Shown here: positions 1-8,142 of the stretch, piece after piece
Numbering within the stretch: position 1 is the first letter of the stretch
Layout: every line of letters begins with the position of its first letter
Source: JAMZMI01 sp049115715
GTDB taxonomy: Bacteria > Bacteroidota > Bacteroidia > Cytophagales > Cyclobacteriaceae
Assembly (NCBI GenBank): GCA_049115715.1
Contig: JAGDZQ010000034.1
Location: forward strand, 161,098-225,097
Direction of reading: 5' to 3'
Length of the DNA: 64,000 nucleotides
Position numbers and translations under genes: made by a program
Notes under the pieces: model-generated
Database searches by the model: none
What the model saw: the letters and a program-made list of their open reading frames with translations, nothing else
Told to the model about the DNA's origin: nothing

Positions 1-2
1 TG

Positions 3-443
3 ATGGAGTGCAAATTCCACAATAAACCTGGTTACAAGTCCGATGTGAAAGTACCCCTTTATATAAATTCAAGATATCGCGATGTTGACGATATCTGGAA
101 AAGGCAAGGAAAGTACTCTGAGAAGAATACTCAAGGATGTGTGATTACAAATTCGCGATTTACCCAGGATGCGTTAGATTATGGATTGGGTGAAGGCATG
201 CAGATGATTAGTTGGGATTATCCTGCAGAAAATAGTTTAAAAAAACGCATCAACGATTATCATCTTTATCCAATAACCAGTTTACAATCCATTACTCAGA
301 AGGACAAAAAGCTACTCATAGAAGAGGGGATTGTGGCGATAAAGTCTTTATGCGAAAATTTTGATTTATTGGGCAAGCTTGGCTACTCTAACAACAAGAT
401 TTCAAAAATCGTAAGCGAAGCAAATCTAGTCTGCGAAATATAA
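3..443 (+). CDS. ATP-cone / Mrr-type endonuclease-like protein, C-terminal part (5' truncated)
   Basis: Only the C-terminal part of this gene lies in the window. The reading frame is open to the left edge, so the ATG at position 3 is probably an internal Met. The visible start (ECKFHN, then SDVKVPLYI) resembles the end of a PD-(D/E)xK restriction-endonuclease fold, with the ExK of the core. It is followed by VTNSRFTxDAL-type and SWDYP motifs and a helical tail. From family knowledge this matches Bacteroidota proteins of about 280 residues that combine an N-terminal ATP-cone, an Mrr-like nuclease core and this tail. Their substrate is unknown, and a nuclease role is inferred from the fold only. 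Confidence 0.7.
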   Translation: MECKFHNKPGYKSDVKVPLYINSRYRDVDDIWKRQGKYSEKNTQGCVITNSRFTQDALDYGLGEGMQMISWDYPAENSLKKRINDYHLYPITSLQSITQKDKKLLIEEGIVAIKSLCENFDLLGKLGYSNNKISKIVSEANLVCEI

Positions 444-498
444 AAAAGGAGCGAGCCTAAGCCCTGCTCCTTTCACATATCAAACTACTGTCCGATTA

Positions 499-1071
499 TC
501 ATTCTCTTCTTGACCAGCTATCATTTCTTTCGACTTCTAGTTTGGGTAAACCCAACATTTCTTCCACTTTGTTGTAATCAGAAACATCTACCCTTCCATT
601 GTCCCAAAAGGATCCGGGAACTACCACCACTCTTGCAACCCATCCATCAGTATCGACGGCAGTAAGCTCATCCAGCGAAAAATTAGCCTCCATGAAGAGC
701 CTCACGTCTGTAGAGGAAAAATCATAATTATATTGCAAAGTACCATCTGTAAAAAGTACTTGCTGACTCAACGAACGCCAAACTTCTACGTCCTCTCCAT
801 TAACTTCTTCTACATTCCAAAGCAAATACACCAAAGCGACATCCGAACCAAAGCCTTCAAAGTTTGAAGGGTAAGGAAGAAATACTTGATAGTTATTTCC
901 ACGTGTGAAATCTATGTTTTCATATTCAAAAACAAAAGCGCTTTCCCCGTCAGCACCAATCGGACCAACAGGACCTTGATCGCCACGAGGACCCTGTGGC
1001 CCAATAACAGTTTCTGTACATGATGAAATGAAAATAATGGAAAGTGTGAGTATGGAAAGGAGCGTTTTCAT
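499..1071 (-). CDS. Collagen-like repeat lipoprotein
   Basis: A small exported lipoprotein of 190 residues from the preferred Met (an upstream in-frame ATG at 1095 would add 8 residues). The signal peptide MKTLLSILTLSIIFISSC ends in a lipobox Cys. Seven residues later comes a short run of Gly-X-Y triplets (GPQGPRGDQGPVGPIGADG), then a globular domain of about 150 residues rich in beta-type sequence and aromatic residues. Similar lipoproteins with a short collagen-like linker are common in Bacteroidota and have no assigned function. The collagen segment is too short to imply a long triple helix and is probably a spacer or trimerisation stem. The gene stands alone. Confidence 0.72.
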   Translation of the reverse strand: MKTLLSILTLSIIFISSCTETVIGPQGPRGDQGPVGPIGADGESAFVFEYENIDFTRGNNYQVFLPYPSNFEGFGSDVALVYLLWNVEEVNGEDVEVWRSLSQQVLFTDGTLQYNYDFSSTDVRLFMEANFSLDELTAVDTDGWVARVVVVPGSFWDNGRVDVSDYNKVEEMLGLPKLEVERNDSWSRRE

Positions 1072-1167
1072 GATTTTAGGATTTAAGATTTTCATATCAT
1101 AACCAAACTCCGTTCCAAACTCTCATCCTCTCTAAAATTGCTCTTACTTTACTAAAAAACTTTTAAG

Positions 1168-1175
1168 TACTTTTG
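1168..1175 (+). promoter_or_regulatory. Putative -7 promoter box of the cold-shock gene
   Basis: TACTTTTG matches the Bacteroidota -7 consensus TAnnTTTG and lies 22 nt before the cold-shock start codon. No convincing TTTG -33 element is seen at the right distance. Confidence 0.4.
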
Positions 1176-1197
1176 AAGTCTAATAAATTATTATTTA

Positions 1198-1389
1198 ATG
1201 AATACAGGTAAAGTAAAATTCTTCAATGATTCCAAAGGCTTTGGGTTTATTCAAGAAAATGGATCAAACACAGAGTATTTTGTTCACGTCTCAGGTCTGC
1301 AAGATGATATCAGAGAAGGTGACGATGTAACCTTCGAATTGACGGAAGGGAAAAAAGGGTTGAATGCAATTGATGTTAAGCTTGCTTAA
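1198..1389 (+). CDS. Cold-shock protein, CspA family
   Basis: A 63-residue single OB-fold cold-shock domain that binds single-stranded RNA or DNA, acting as an RNA chaperone. The N-terminal GKVKFFN, the RNP1 motif KGFGFI and the RNP2-like YFVHVSGL are all present. The length is typical of the family. RNP2 is slightly unusual: Tyr replaces the usual Asp-Val before FVH. The gene is monocistronic, with a TAnnTTTG-type box upstream and a strong hairpin terminator directly downstream. Confidence 0.95.
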   Translation: MNTGKVKFFNDSKGFGFIQENGSNTEYFVHVSGLQDDIREGDDVTFELTEGKKGLNAIDVKLA

Positions 1390-1420
1390 AGCTTAATCGA
1401 CGTAATAGATTTAATCATTC

Positions 1421-1447
1421 AAAAAGCCCTTTCAGGGCTTTTTTTTA
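1421..1447. terminator. Bidirectional terminator between cspA-like gene and osmC-like gene
   Basis: A perfect 10-bp stem with a 3-nt loop (AAAAAGCCCT, TTC, AGGGCTTTTT) followed by more T on the plus strand. The A-run on the left serves the convergent minus-strand OsmC gene, whose stop codon lies at the edge of the hairpin. Confidence 0.85.
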
Positions 1448-1852
1448 TTTCAAAATTTCGAAATGATGCTGCAATTTAATCTCTGGATCAATTGAAGAAG
1501 CAACAGAGCAATATTTCGAAACAGCCAGATCAACGATACGCTCTGCTTCAGATTCAGTAAGATCCGGTGAAACAAAAGTGTACTTAATGCTGATATCGGT
1601 AAATTTCTTAGGAATCTCTTCCCTTCTCACTCCGTCTATCTCCCCATAAAAATCGTTGAGCGTCTTTCTTCTTTTCTTGACCATCAAGACTATATCGACA
1701 GCAGCGCAGGATATAACACCGGATAAAAGTAGTTGCATAGGAGACATGGCCTCCTTTTCTGATGCATCCAGCATGTCTATTTCTAGTCGATTCCCGCTTT
1801 CATTCACACAGAAATATTCCTTATCCGCCTTGTAACCTAATTTGATCTTCAT
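1445..1852 (-). CDS. OsmC family peroxiredoxin-like protein
   Basis: An OsmC/Ohr superfamily protein of about 135 residues. Members with both Cys residues reduce organic hydroperoxides, and others handle sulfur or persulfide substrates. Two conserved Cys are present, one in the SCAAVDI helix and one in KYCSVASS near the C terminus. The SPMQLLLSG motif is typical of the YhfA-like branch. ATG at 1852 is preferred over a TTG at 1876, because a TATTTG promoter-like box overlaps the upstream extension. The substrate cannot be told from sequence. The gene is convergent with the cold-shock gene and shares its terminator. Confidence 0.85.
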   Translation of the reverse strand: MKIKLGYKADKEYFCVNESGNRLEIDMLDASEKEAMSPMQLLLSGVISCAAVDIVLMVKKRRKTLNDFYGEIDGVRREEIPKKFTDISIKYTFVSPDLTESEAERIVDLAVSKYCSVASSIDPEIKLQHHFEILK

Positions 1853-1969
1853 TTGAAATTTGTTTTTCGCTTGCAAATATCGTCAACAGAATATTTTATC
1901 GAAAAGTTTAGGAATCATATTATCACACAATAAATATCATAGATTAAATCCCTTTTTATAGAATTCTTT

Positions 1970-2000
1970 TTTGCTTGCAGCATACGAAAACCTACCTTTG
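1970..2000 (+). promoter_or_regulatory. Promoter of the DAHP synthase gene
   Basis: TTTG at 1970-1973, a 19-nt spacer and TACCTTTG at 1993-2000 fit the Bacteroidota sigma-A promoter (TTTG, N19-21, TAnnTTTG) exactly. Transcription would begin a few bases after 2000, so translation must start downstream, at 2026. Confidence 0.7.
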
Positions 2001-2025
2001 CGGATTATTAAAAATAAAAGGGCTA

Positions 2026-3081
2026 ATGATTATTCCAAAGGAATCAAAATTATCTGCGGAGCAACTAAAGGAAGTTTCATCAATCGTAGAGGAATACAAA
2101 TGTAAAATACAGCCTATAGAAGGACACCACAGAACCATCTATGCTGTTTTAGGAGAAGAACGAGAGACCATCATGATCAATCGAATTCTCGGACTAGACT
2201 TTGTTGACAGATTTGACGCGATAGATTCTCCATTTAAGCTTATGGATTTAAAGTCTGAGTTGGCTCAGCACAAGATCATGGTCGGTGATTCTATTATTGG
2301 GGAAAGTCCTTTTGTTATTGCCGGACACTGCACCATAGACCCTAAAAACCCTCAATTGTTCCTTGAAACAGCTCATGCTGTAAAAGAGGCAGGAGCTAAA
2401 GCTATAAGAGGTGGTGTATGGAAGCCTAGAACAATGCCATATTCTTTTCAAGGTGATGATGCATCTATGAAAATATTGATAGACGCTCGAAATGCAACCG
2501 GACTTCCTGTAGATACAGAAGTGATGGATGAGCATCAATTGAGAATCGCCGTTGAAGCGGGAGTAGATGTTTTACAAGTAGGTGCAAGAAACGCTCTTAA
2601 CTATTCTTTGTTGAGAAAAATTGGGGAGTTAACTGCTGATAAGAAAATAGCCGTTTTACTTAAAAGGTCAATCGGAATGGGGCCTATCAATGAGTTTATC
2701 GCTGCATCGGAATATATCGCTGCTGCTGGAAACCCAGATGTAATGCTTTGCCCAAGAGGAACTTCTCCTACCATGGACGGGTACAGAAATCATCCAGATG
2801 AGTGTATCACTCCACTTCTCAATGAGAAAACATGGGCTCCTGTAATCGTTGACCCTTCTCACTCTGTAGGAAGAGCTAAGTATGTTCCTTCTGCAGCAAT
2901 GGCGGCAATGGCATATGGAGCGGACGGTGTGATCGTAGAGACTCACTGCAACCCATCTAAAGGAATTGGAGATGATCCTAAACAAGGAATTACGCCAGAA
3001 GTACTTACCAAGCTAATCAAGGATATTGATCAGATATGGGAGATTCGCAAGCACTACAAAACAGAGCCTGCATTGGTTTAA
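2026..3081 (+). CDS. aroF: 3-deoxy-7-phosphoheptulonate (DAHP) synthase, type I beta
   Basis: Condenses phosphoenolpyruvate and erythrose 4-phosphate in the first step of the shikimate pathway. An N-terminal ferredoxin-like regulatory domain of about 70 residues precedes the (beta/alpha)8 barrel. Barrel motifs seen include AGHCTID, GAKAIRGGVWKPRT, VGARNALNYSLL, LKRSIGMGP, CPRGTSPTM and VDPSHSVGR. There is no fused chorismate mutase, unlike the bifunctional form common in Bacteroidota. The open frame extends upstream to 1975, but the promoter lies inside that extension and AAAGGG precedes the ATG at 2026. The gene is monocistronic. Feedback control through the ferredoxin-like domain is known for the family, but its ligand here is unknown. 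Confidence 0.93.
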   Translation: MIIPKESKLSAEQLKEVSSIVEEYKCKIQPIEGHHRTIYAVLGEERETIMINRILGLDFVDRFDAIDSPFKLMDLKSELAQHKIMVGDSIIGESPFVIAGHCTIDPKNPQLFLETAHAVKEAGAKAIRGGVWKPRTMPYSFQGDDASMKILIDARNATGLPVDTEVMDEHQLRIAVEAGVDVLQVGARNALNYSLLRKIGELTADKKIAVLLKRSIGMGPINEFIAASEYIAAAGNPDVMLCPRGTSPTMDGYRNHPDECITPLLNEKTWAPVIVDPSHSVGRAKYVPSAAMAAMAYGADGVIVETHCNPSKGIGDDPKQGITPEVLTKLIKDIDQIWEIRKHYKTEPALV

Positions 3082-3092
3082 AATATATCTTT

Positions 3093-3136
3093 CTATAAAA
3101 ACAAAACCCTGATNNATCAGGGTTTTGTTTTTATAG
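3093..3136 (+). terminator. Long palindromic terminator with two undetermined bases at the tip
   Basis: A perfect 21-bp inverted repeat (3093-3113 and 3116-3136) with a CCCTGAT/ATCAGGG core and T-rich outer arm lies just after aroF. The two bases at the apex (3114-3115) are given as N. It is probably a rho-independent terminator. The following DnaJ-like gene starts only 25 nt later. Confidence 0.75.
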
Positions 3137-3161
3137 ATATTTTAGTCTCAGAAAGGTTCCC

Positions 3162-3950
3162 ATGACTTACTACGATATACTTGGTGTTTCACCCGAATCA
3201 AATCATGCCCAAATCAGAGGTAGTTACAGAAAGTTGGTAAAACAATTTCACCCTGACCTCAACCCTTCAGAAGAAGCAAAACACTTTATTGTCAAACTCA
3301 CAGAAGCATATGAGGTATTATCAGATCCTCATAAAAAACAGGCTTATGATTGGCTATTGAATGGGGTTTCAGAAACTGAAATACCTGAGATAGACGAACG
3401 AGAAACAAGAAGGCAAGCCTACGTCAAAAAGAAACGAGAGGAAGAGGAAAGGTACTGGGAACAACTCTTTCGAATGAAAGTAAAGTTTTACAAAGTTCAG
3501 AGATACTTCTCGATATTATTCTTCGCACTCTCCTTTGTGTACTCATACGATTATTTTGTCACTATGCCTCTAGAGAGTTACCAAATTGAGAAAATCGAAT
3601 TGATCAATTTGGGAGAAGCTAAGGTTGTGCTCAATTCCACACCTTATAAGATTGATGAGTCATTGTACTATCAAATTAAGGAAGACAACTTACAAAGCCT
3701 CCTGATTCATCAATCAGGACTCTTAAACACAATTGTAGGAATAAGCAATCCAAAAATCGGATATCACGAAGTAAATGGCACGATATATACGTATAAGAAC
3801 TTTTTCTCCTATCTGCTTTTTATGCTTGCTTTGATACTTGTCTGCAATAGAAAATACAGCGACTGGTCAATGACTCTGGGTATACTTCCATTCTTCATCA
3901 CAGCTATCCTTGTCCTATTTACCATTATCACACTCTCTGGGGCTCAGTAG
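3162..3950 (+). CDS. J-domain membrane protein (DnaJ-like)
   Basis: 262 residues. Residues 1-66 form a J domain (YYDILGVSPESN, then the HPD signature in QFHPDLNP, then AYEVLSDPHKKQAYD), which should stimulate a DnaK-type ATPase. A charged coiled-coil-like stretch rich in Arg, Lys and Glu follows at about 80-110. Then come one hydrophobic segment near 118-135, a probable periplasmic or lumenal domain, and two more hydrophobic segments near 212-225 and 237-255. No zinc-finger or C-terminal substrate-binding domain is present, so this is not classical DnaJ but a membrane-anchored type III J protein. Client unknown. Confidence 0.82.
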   Translation: MTYYDILGVSPESNHAQIRGSYRKLVKQFHPDLNPSEEAKHFIVKLTEAYEVLSDPHKKQAYDWLLNGVSETEIPEIDERETRRQAYVKKKREEEERYWEQLFRMKVKFYKVQRYFSILFFALSFVYSYDYFVTMPLESYQIEKIELINLGEAKVVLNSTPYKIDESLYYQIKEDNLQSLLIHQSGLLNTIVGISNPKIGYHEVNGTIYTYKNFFSYLLFMLALILVCNRKYSDWSMTLGILPFFITAILVLFTIITLSGAQ

Positions 3951-4021
3951 TCTTTGCAACTATGCCACTAGTGCCACTCCTATTTCTTATATTTATTGCA
4001 TAAATCACCTAACCATCAACC

Positions 4022-5113
4022 ATGTCATCAAAACTCACTGACTCTTTATCTGGAGACGGTCTCAGAAAAACAACGTTCATTCTGATTTCATTAATCGCTA
4101 CAGTCACCATACTTCACTATAGTGAGGAGTATGTCATACCATTCATTGTAGCCCTTATAATTTGGTTTATCATTCACGAACTCCGAGAAAATCTTCAAAT
4201 GATTCCCTATATAAGGGATAAATGGCCCCTATGGGTTCAGAGCATGATTGCATTTTTCTTTATCAATGTTGTCATTTTCGTAGTGATCGAGCTACTACTT
4301 GTCAGTATGAGCCAGCTCACAGAATCCGCGGATCTATATGAAGCAAATTTCAAGAAGTCCGTACTACAACTCAATGATGTCTTTGGGATGGACGTTATGA
4401 CAAGAATGACAGAATTCATGAATGAAATGGATGTGTCCAGCTTAGTCTCAAGTGGACTGGATTACGTATCTGCATTGTTGGGAGACGCATTTATTATTCT
4501 ATTATACATCATCTTCCTTCTGGTTGAGGAAAATGTATTTGATGCAAAAATGATGGCTATCTACCCTAAAAAATCGAAGCAAACAAAGAACAAAAAACTG
4601 TTTCAAAAGATGGATAAGAACATCAGTCGGTACCTATCCTTAAAAACCCTTGTCAGTCTTCTTACAGGTTTTGCCAGCTATATTGCCTTATTAGTTTTAG
4701 GAATAGACGGAGCTATTTTTTGGGCACTTCTCATATTTGTACTTAACTACATCCCAACTATCGGCTCCTTGATCGCTACAATTTTCCCTGCAATATTTGC
4801 GATACTACAGTTCGGAGAGCTAGCTCCATTTATTTATGTATTGCTGAGCGTCGGGACGATTCAGATCATAGTTGGGAATATTATCGAACCTAAGATTATG
4901 GGAAACAGCTTAAATATGAGCTCGCTGGTGGTCGTTCTCTCATTGACAATCTGGGGAGCAATCTGGGGAGTTATGGGCATGATTCTAAGTGTTCCAATCA
5001 CAGTTATGATGATTATAGTTTGCGAAGAAATCCCAAGTCTAAGATTCGTGGCAATAGCACTTTCGGAGAAAGGACAGATTAAAATGTTGGAGCATGATGA
5101 TGAGGAAGATTGA
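4022..5113 (+). CDS. AI-2E family transporter (PerM-like permease)
   Basis: 363 residues with about eight hydrophobic segments: two near the start, one around 75-95, one around 150-170, and a C-terminal cluster at about 210-340. The family signature LNYIPTIGSLIATIFP and the GNIIEPKIMGNSLNMSSLVV motif are clear. The family includes the TqsA AI-2 exporter, Na+/H+ antiporters and many proteins of unknown substrate. Autoinducer transport should not be assumed here. The gene follows the J-domain gene on the same strand with a 71-nt gap. Confidence 0.88.
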   Translation: MSSKLTDSLSGDGLRKTTFILISLIATVTILHYSEEYVIPFIVALIIWFIIHELRENLQMIPYIRDKWPLWVQSMIAFFFINVVIFVVIELLLVSMSQLTESADLYEANFKKSVLQLNDVFGMDVMTRMTEFMNEMDVSSLVSSGLDYVSALLGDAFIILLYIIFLLVEENVFDAKMMAIYPKKSKQTKNKKLFQKMDKNISRYLSLKTLVSLLTGFASYIALLVLGIDGAIFWALLIFVLNYIPTIGSLIATIFPAIFAILQFGELAPFIYVLLSVGTIQIIVGNIIEPKIMGNSLNMSSLVVVLSLTIWGAIWGVMGMILSVPITVMMIIVCEEIPSLRFVAIALSEKGQIKMLEHDDEED

Positions 5114-5162
5114 AAGATTCAAATGACACAAAATAATTCGAGATACCCTAAACTAGCAATAT

Positions 5163-5528
5163 ATGAATCCCATCAATTGGTTTGAAATACCGGTGACAGA
5201 CATGGCCAGAGCCAAGAAATTCTATGAGCACATACTTGACATAGAAATATCGCTTCACGATTTCGATAAATTACTAATGGGTTGGTTTCCGTTCAACCAC
5301 GAAGCGCCAGGCGCCACGGGGAGTTTAGTCCAAGGCAAAGACTACATTCCCTCTCATCATGGTTCCATGGTCTATTTCATCGTGAAAGAAATTGATAATG
5401 TACTGCCGAAGATTACTTCCGTTGGGGGCAAGATTATCAACCCGAAATTCGAAATAGGTGATCATGGGTTTGTTGCCCATTTTGAAGATAGCGAAGGAAA
5501 CCGAATCGCTCTTCATCAAGGAAAATAG
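5163..5528 (+). CDS. VOC family (glyoxalase/bleomycin-resistance-like) protein
   Basis: 121 residues, a single vicinal-oxygen-chelate domain made of two beta-alpha-beta3 halves. Motifs are NPINWFEIPVTDMARAKKFYEHIL at the start and a C-terminal half with GGKIINPKFEIGDHGFVAHFEDSEGN. The last part is the typical DPEGN-like metal-side loop. Such proteins bind a divalent metal and act as lyases, isomerases or resistance proteins. The substrate here is unknown. It lies 49 nt after the AI-2E gene on the same strand. Confidence 0.85.
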   Translation: MNPINWFEIPVTDMARAKKFYEHILDIEISLHDFDKLLMGWFPFNHEAPGATGSLVQGKDYIPSHHGSMVYFIVKEIDNVLPKITSVGGKIINPKFEIGDHGFVAHFEDSEGNRIALHQGK

Positions 5529-5565
5529 ATAATGGAGCACAATGAGTCAATACCTGCCATTTACT

Positions 5566-5895
5566 CTAACCTTCCTTTTTCTCTAGATTGCGAATGAACC
5601 TTTCTACTTTGCTCCACCCCCCTCCATTGACACAGTCTATTCCCTGAGACTTCAAATAAGAAGTAGCCTGTCTGCTCCGCATGCCGGAGGCGCAGCACAA
5701 AATCAGCGGTTTCTTCATCCTTTTTATTTCAACCAAACTGGACTCCAACTTTTTTAGTGGAATATTTTTAGACTGGGAAATATGTCCAGCTTCAAATTCT
5801 ATGACTGTTCTTACATCTACAATTAAGGCTCCATTAGCTAAATATTGATTTAGGCTATGACTTCCTCTTCCAAATAAATTATCCAATAACTTCAT
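5566..5895 (-). CDS. Rhodanese-like sulfurtransferase domain protein
   Basis: A 109-residue single rhodanese domain. The characteristic VDVRTVIEFEAGHISQSKNIPL motif comes first, then the active-site loop CASGMRS (second Cys of LCCASGMRSR), whose Cys would carry a persulfide. The six-residue loop size fits sulfur rather than phosphate or arsenate substrates. No signal peptide is evident, so a cytoplasmic sulfur-transfer role is likely. It is transcribed convergently with the VOC gene. Confidence 0.88.
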   Translation of the reverse strand: MKLLDNLFGRGSHSLNQYLANGALIVDVRTVIEFEAGHISQSKNIPLKKLESSLVEIKRMKKPLILCCASGMRSRQATSYLKSQGIDCVNGGGWSKVERFIRNLEKKEG

Positions 5896-6141
5896 TGCTT
5901 TTTAAGCAAATGTGAAAAAACACACTCATTCAAATTGTAACCTTTGTTACGGAAAAAGAGAAATAGAGAGAAAAATCATCAATGACAAATTCAAAATTCA
6001 ATCTTAATAAAATTCAATTTTTGACAAAATTTAATAATACAAGCTCTTTAATAAAAATAATGGAATAATTTAAGCTGACTATTGAATTTTACACATCAAT
6101 TAAGGTACTTTAATGAATAATTCACACTTCAAACGCTAATT

Positions 6142-6369
6142 ATGAGCAAATTAAAAGTATTCTTACTCGTAGATTTAACCATCTTAATTATTGGAGTTGC
6201 ACTCTCATTTAAATCTGCTTACTCAGTTTATCAAGGACAACAGAACGACTTCATTTGGATTGCTGGACTATTGGGAGTTATTCTTACAGTAATTGGCCTG
6301 TTTCTACTTGTAGACATGAAAATGTTTATGATTAAAATGAACAAGCACATTGCAGACTCATCAATATAA
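6142..6369 (+). CDS. Small two-helix membrane protein of unknown function
   Basis: 75 residues with two hydrophobic segments, near 5-28 and 38-62, separated by a short polar loop (YQGQQNDF), and a charged tail. There is no recognisable family. The 246-nt upstream region (5896-6141) is very AT-rich and may hold promoters for this gene and the divergent rhodanese gene. I see no other feature there. Convergent with the SlyD-type gene. Confidence 0.6.
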   Translation: MSKLKVFLLVDLTILIIGVALSFKSAYSVYQGQQNDFIWIAGLLGVILTVIGLFLLVDMKMFMIKMNKHIADSSI

Positions 6370-6411
6370 TTTGCTAAAGCCTCGCAGATCTGAATTTTAA
6401 AAAGCACAAAA

Positions 6412-6442
6412 AAAGCTTTGTCTTCAAATAAGACAAAGCCAG
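6412..6442 (-). terminator. Terminator of the SlyD-type gene
   Basis: A 10-bp stem (6415-6424 with 6430-6439, loop 5 nt). Read on the minus strand it is followed by seven T, so it ends the FKBP/SlyD transcript. Confidence 0.8.
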
Positions 6443-6464
6443 TTGATTTTGTTGTGGTATGGGT

Positions 6465-6893
6465 TTACCCTATTTCCACTAGTTCTATTTCAAAAACCAA
6501 ATCTTGTCCGGCCAAAGGATGATTTGCATCAATTGAAATGCTCTCTTCTGAGACTTCCGTCACTAAAACGTGATTCTGTTGGCCATCCTGACCTGTAGCA
6601 ACTAAAGTCTGCCCTACTTCCGGTTTCATGTCCTCAGGAAGCTCAGTTCTTGGAACCTTTTGAATCATCTGATCATTTCTTTCTCCGTATGCTTCAGCAC
6701 AAGGAATAGTCACCTTAGTTTTTTCATTTAGTTCCATTCCATTAACCGCATCGTCAAATCCTTTGATCATCTGACCAGCACCAACAGTAAATTGAAGTGG
6801 ATCACGCTCAAGAGATGAATCAAAAACCTCACCCGATAACAATGTACCTGTGTAATGAACCTTGACAGTGTCATTTGTCTTGGCTTTACTCAT
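6465..6893 (-). CDS. FKBP-type peptidyl-prolyl isomerase, SlyD-like
   Basis: 142 residues. The FKBP core HYTGTLLSGEVFDSS, the VGAGQMIKGFDDAVNGM motif and an inserted IF (insert-in-flap) domain from about residue 70 to 125 are typical of SlyD/FkpB chaperone isomerases. The long metal-binding His-rich tail of E. coli SlyD is absent. The protein has no signal peptide, so it is cytoplasmic. It should catalyse proline isomerisation and chaperone folding. Monocistronic, with its own terminator. Confidence 0.92.
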   Translation of the reverse strand: MSKAKTNDTVKVHYTGTLLSGEVFDSSLERDPLQFTVGAGQMIKGFDDAVNGMELNEKTKVTIPCAEAYGERNDQMIQKVPRTELPEDMKPEVGQTLVATGQDGQQNHVLVTEVSEESISIDANHPLAGQDLVFEIELVEIG

Positions 6894-7036
6894 AATTTCT
6901 AATTTTAGTTTTCAAAGATGGTGGGGAAACGACTTATCTAAATAAGCAATAATCGACACCTGGACGTACGCCCTATATTTCAGCGCAAAGCTAACAATTC
7001 ATTTGGGAGTGCAAAACCAAGAAACTCCGATATGAC

Positions 7037-8011
7037 TTACTTGGTTCTGTTGATGGTAAACTTGACCAATTGCTCTAGCGAATCTCTATAAACGGATTCA
7101 GGCAATGCTCTTAATACATCATTCGCCTTTTGGTGATAGTTCTCCATGACAGAGGTAGCATATTCGATTCCTCCAGAGCCTTTCACGAATTCTATGACTT
7201 CATTTACCTTTTTAGGTTGATCGGCGCTTTTCTTTATTGCAGACAGAATTGATCTTCTCTTTGATTTATCCGCTTTATTCAAAGAATATATCAAAGGGAG
7301 TGTCATTTTCTTCTCCTTAATGTCTATGCCTGTTGGTTTACCTATCTCAAATGCCCCATAATCAAACAGGTCATCTTTAATCTGAAAAGCCATACCTACA
7401 TTTTCTCCAAATTCGGTTAGCTTATCGATAACTTCCTGACTTGCTCCTGATGAACTTGCTCCAACCCTACAGCAAGACGTAATCAAACTTGCCGTTTTCT
7501 GCCGAATGATTTCATAATATACCTCCTCGGTTATATCAAGTTTACGAGCCTTTTCCATTTGAAGAAGCTCACCTTCACTCATCTCTTTTACAGCTTTGGA
7601 TACGATTTTAAGTAAGTCAAAGTCATTGTTCTCAAGAGAAAGCAGCATGCCCCTAGAAAACAAAAAATCACCAACAAGCACAGCTATTTTATTCTTCCAC
7701 AATGCATTGATGGAAAAAAAACCTCTGCGGTAGTGAGAATCATCTACGACATCATCATGAACTAAGGTAGCCGTATGTAGCAATTCAATTAATGCCGCTC
7801 CTCTATAAGTACTTTCATCAATCTTCCCGGCAGTTCCAGCGCATAGAAAAACAAACAGCGGACGCATTTGCTTTCCTTTCCTCCTGACGATGTAGTTTGT
7901 GATCTTATCCAAAAGCATCACCTTACTACGCATCGATTTGCGGAATTTCTTTTCAAACTGCTCCATCTCCTTCTCAACAGGAGACTGTATATCTTTTAGC
8001 TTAAGTGACAT
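7037..8011 (-). CDS. Polyprenyl (octaprenyl/solanesyl-type) diphosphate synthase
   Basis: A trans-isoprenyl diphosphate synthase of 324 residues that elongates allylic diphosphates with isopentenyl diphosphate, giving the side chain of respiratory menaquinone. The first aspartate-rich motif is DDVVD at 86-90. The second is DDLFD near 212, with GKQMRP (substrate Arg/Lys) at about 46-51. The residues just before the first motif (LIELLHTATLVH) are small, which suggests a medium to long chain length. The exact chain length cannot be read from sequence. Divergent from phzF, with an intergenic region of about 130 nt. Confidence 0.9.
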   Translation of the reverse strand: MSLKLKDIQSPVEKEMEQFEKKFRKSMRSKVMLLDKITNYIVRRKGKQMRPLFVFLCAGTAGKIDESTYRGAALIELLHTATLVHDDVVDDSHYRRGFFSINALWKNKIAVLVGDFLFSRGMLLSLENNDFDLLKIVSKAVKEMSEGELLQMEKARKLDITEEVYYEIIRQKTASLITSCCRVGASSSGASQEVIDKLTEFGENVGMAFQIKDDLFDYGAFEIGKPTGIDIKEKKMTLPLIYSLNKADKSKRRSILSAIKKSADQPKKVNEVIEFVKGSGGIEYATSVMENYHQKANDVLRALPESVYRDSLEQLVKFTINRTK

Positions 8012-8142
8012 TTCTCTTTTGGCGTTGCAATATTAACACTCTCGCAACAAACGAATCATTAGTTTTAGAACCTTTTGTTTAACAATACTTGTTTCATTTT
8101 TATTCCAAAGTCAGAAATTGTTCTTTTGCACAAAAAAACAGG

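Noticed and set aside
961..1020. Collagen-like GXY run as a real collagen gene
   Set aside because: Only about seven triplets are present and the rest of the protein is globular.
1975..2025. Earlier start of aroF
   Set aside because: A consensus promoter lies inside it, so translation cannot begin there.
4022..5113. AI-2E family protein as an autoinducer-2 exporter
   Set aside because: The family name is historical and no quorum-sensing gene is near.
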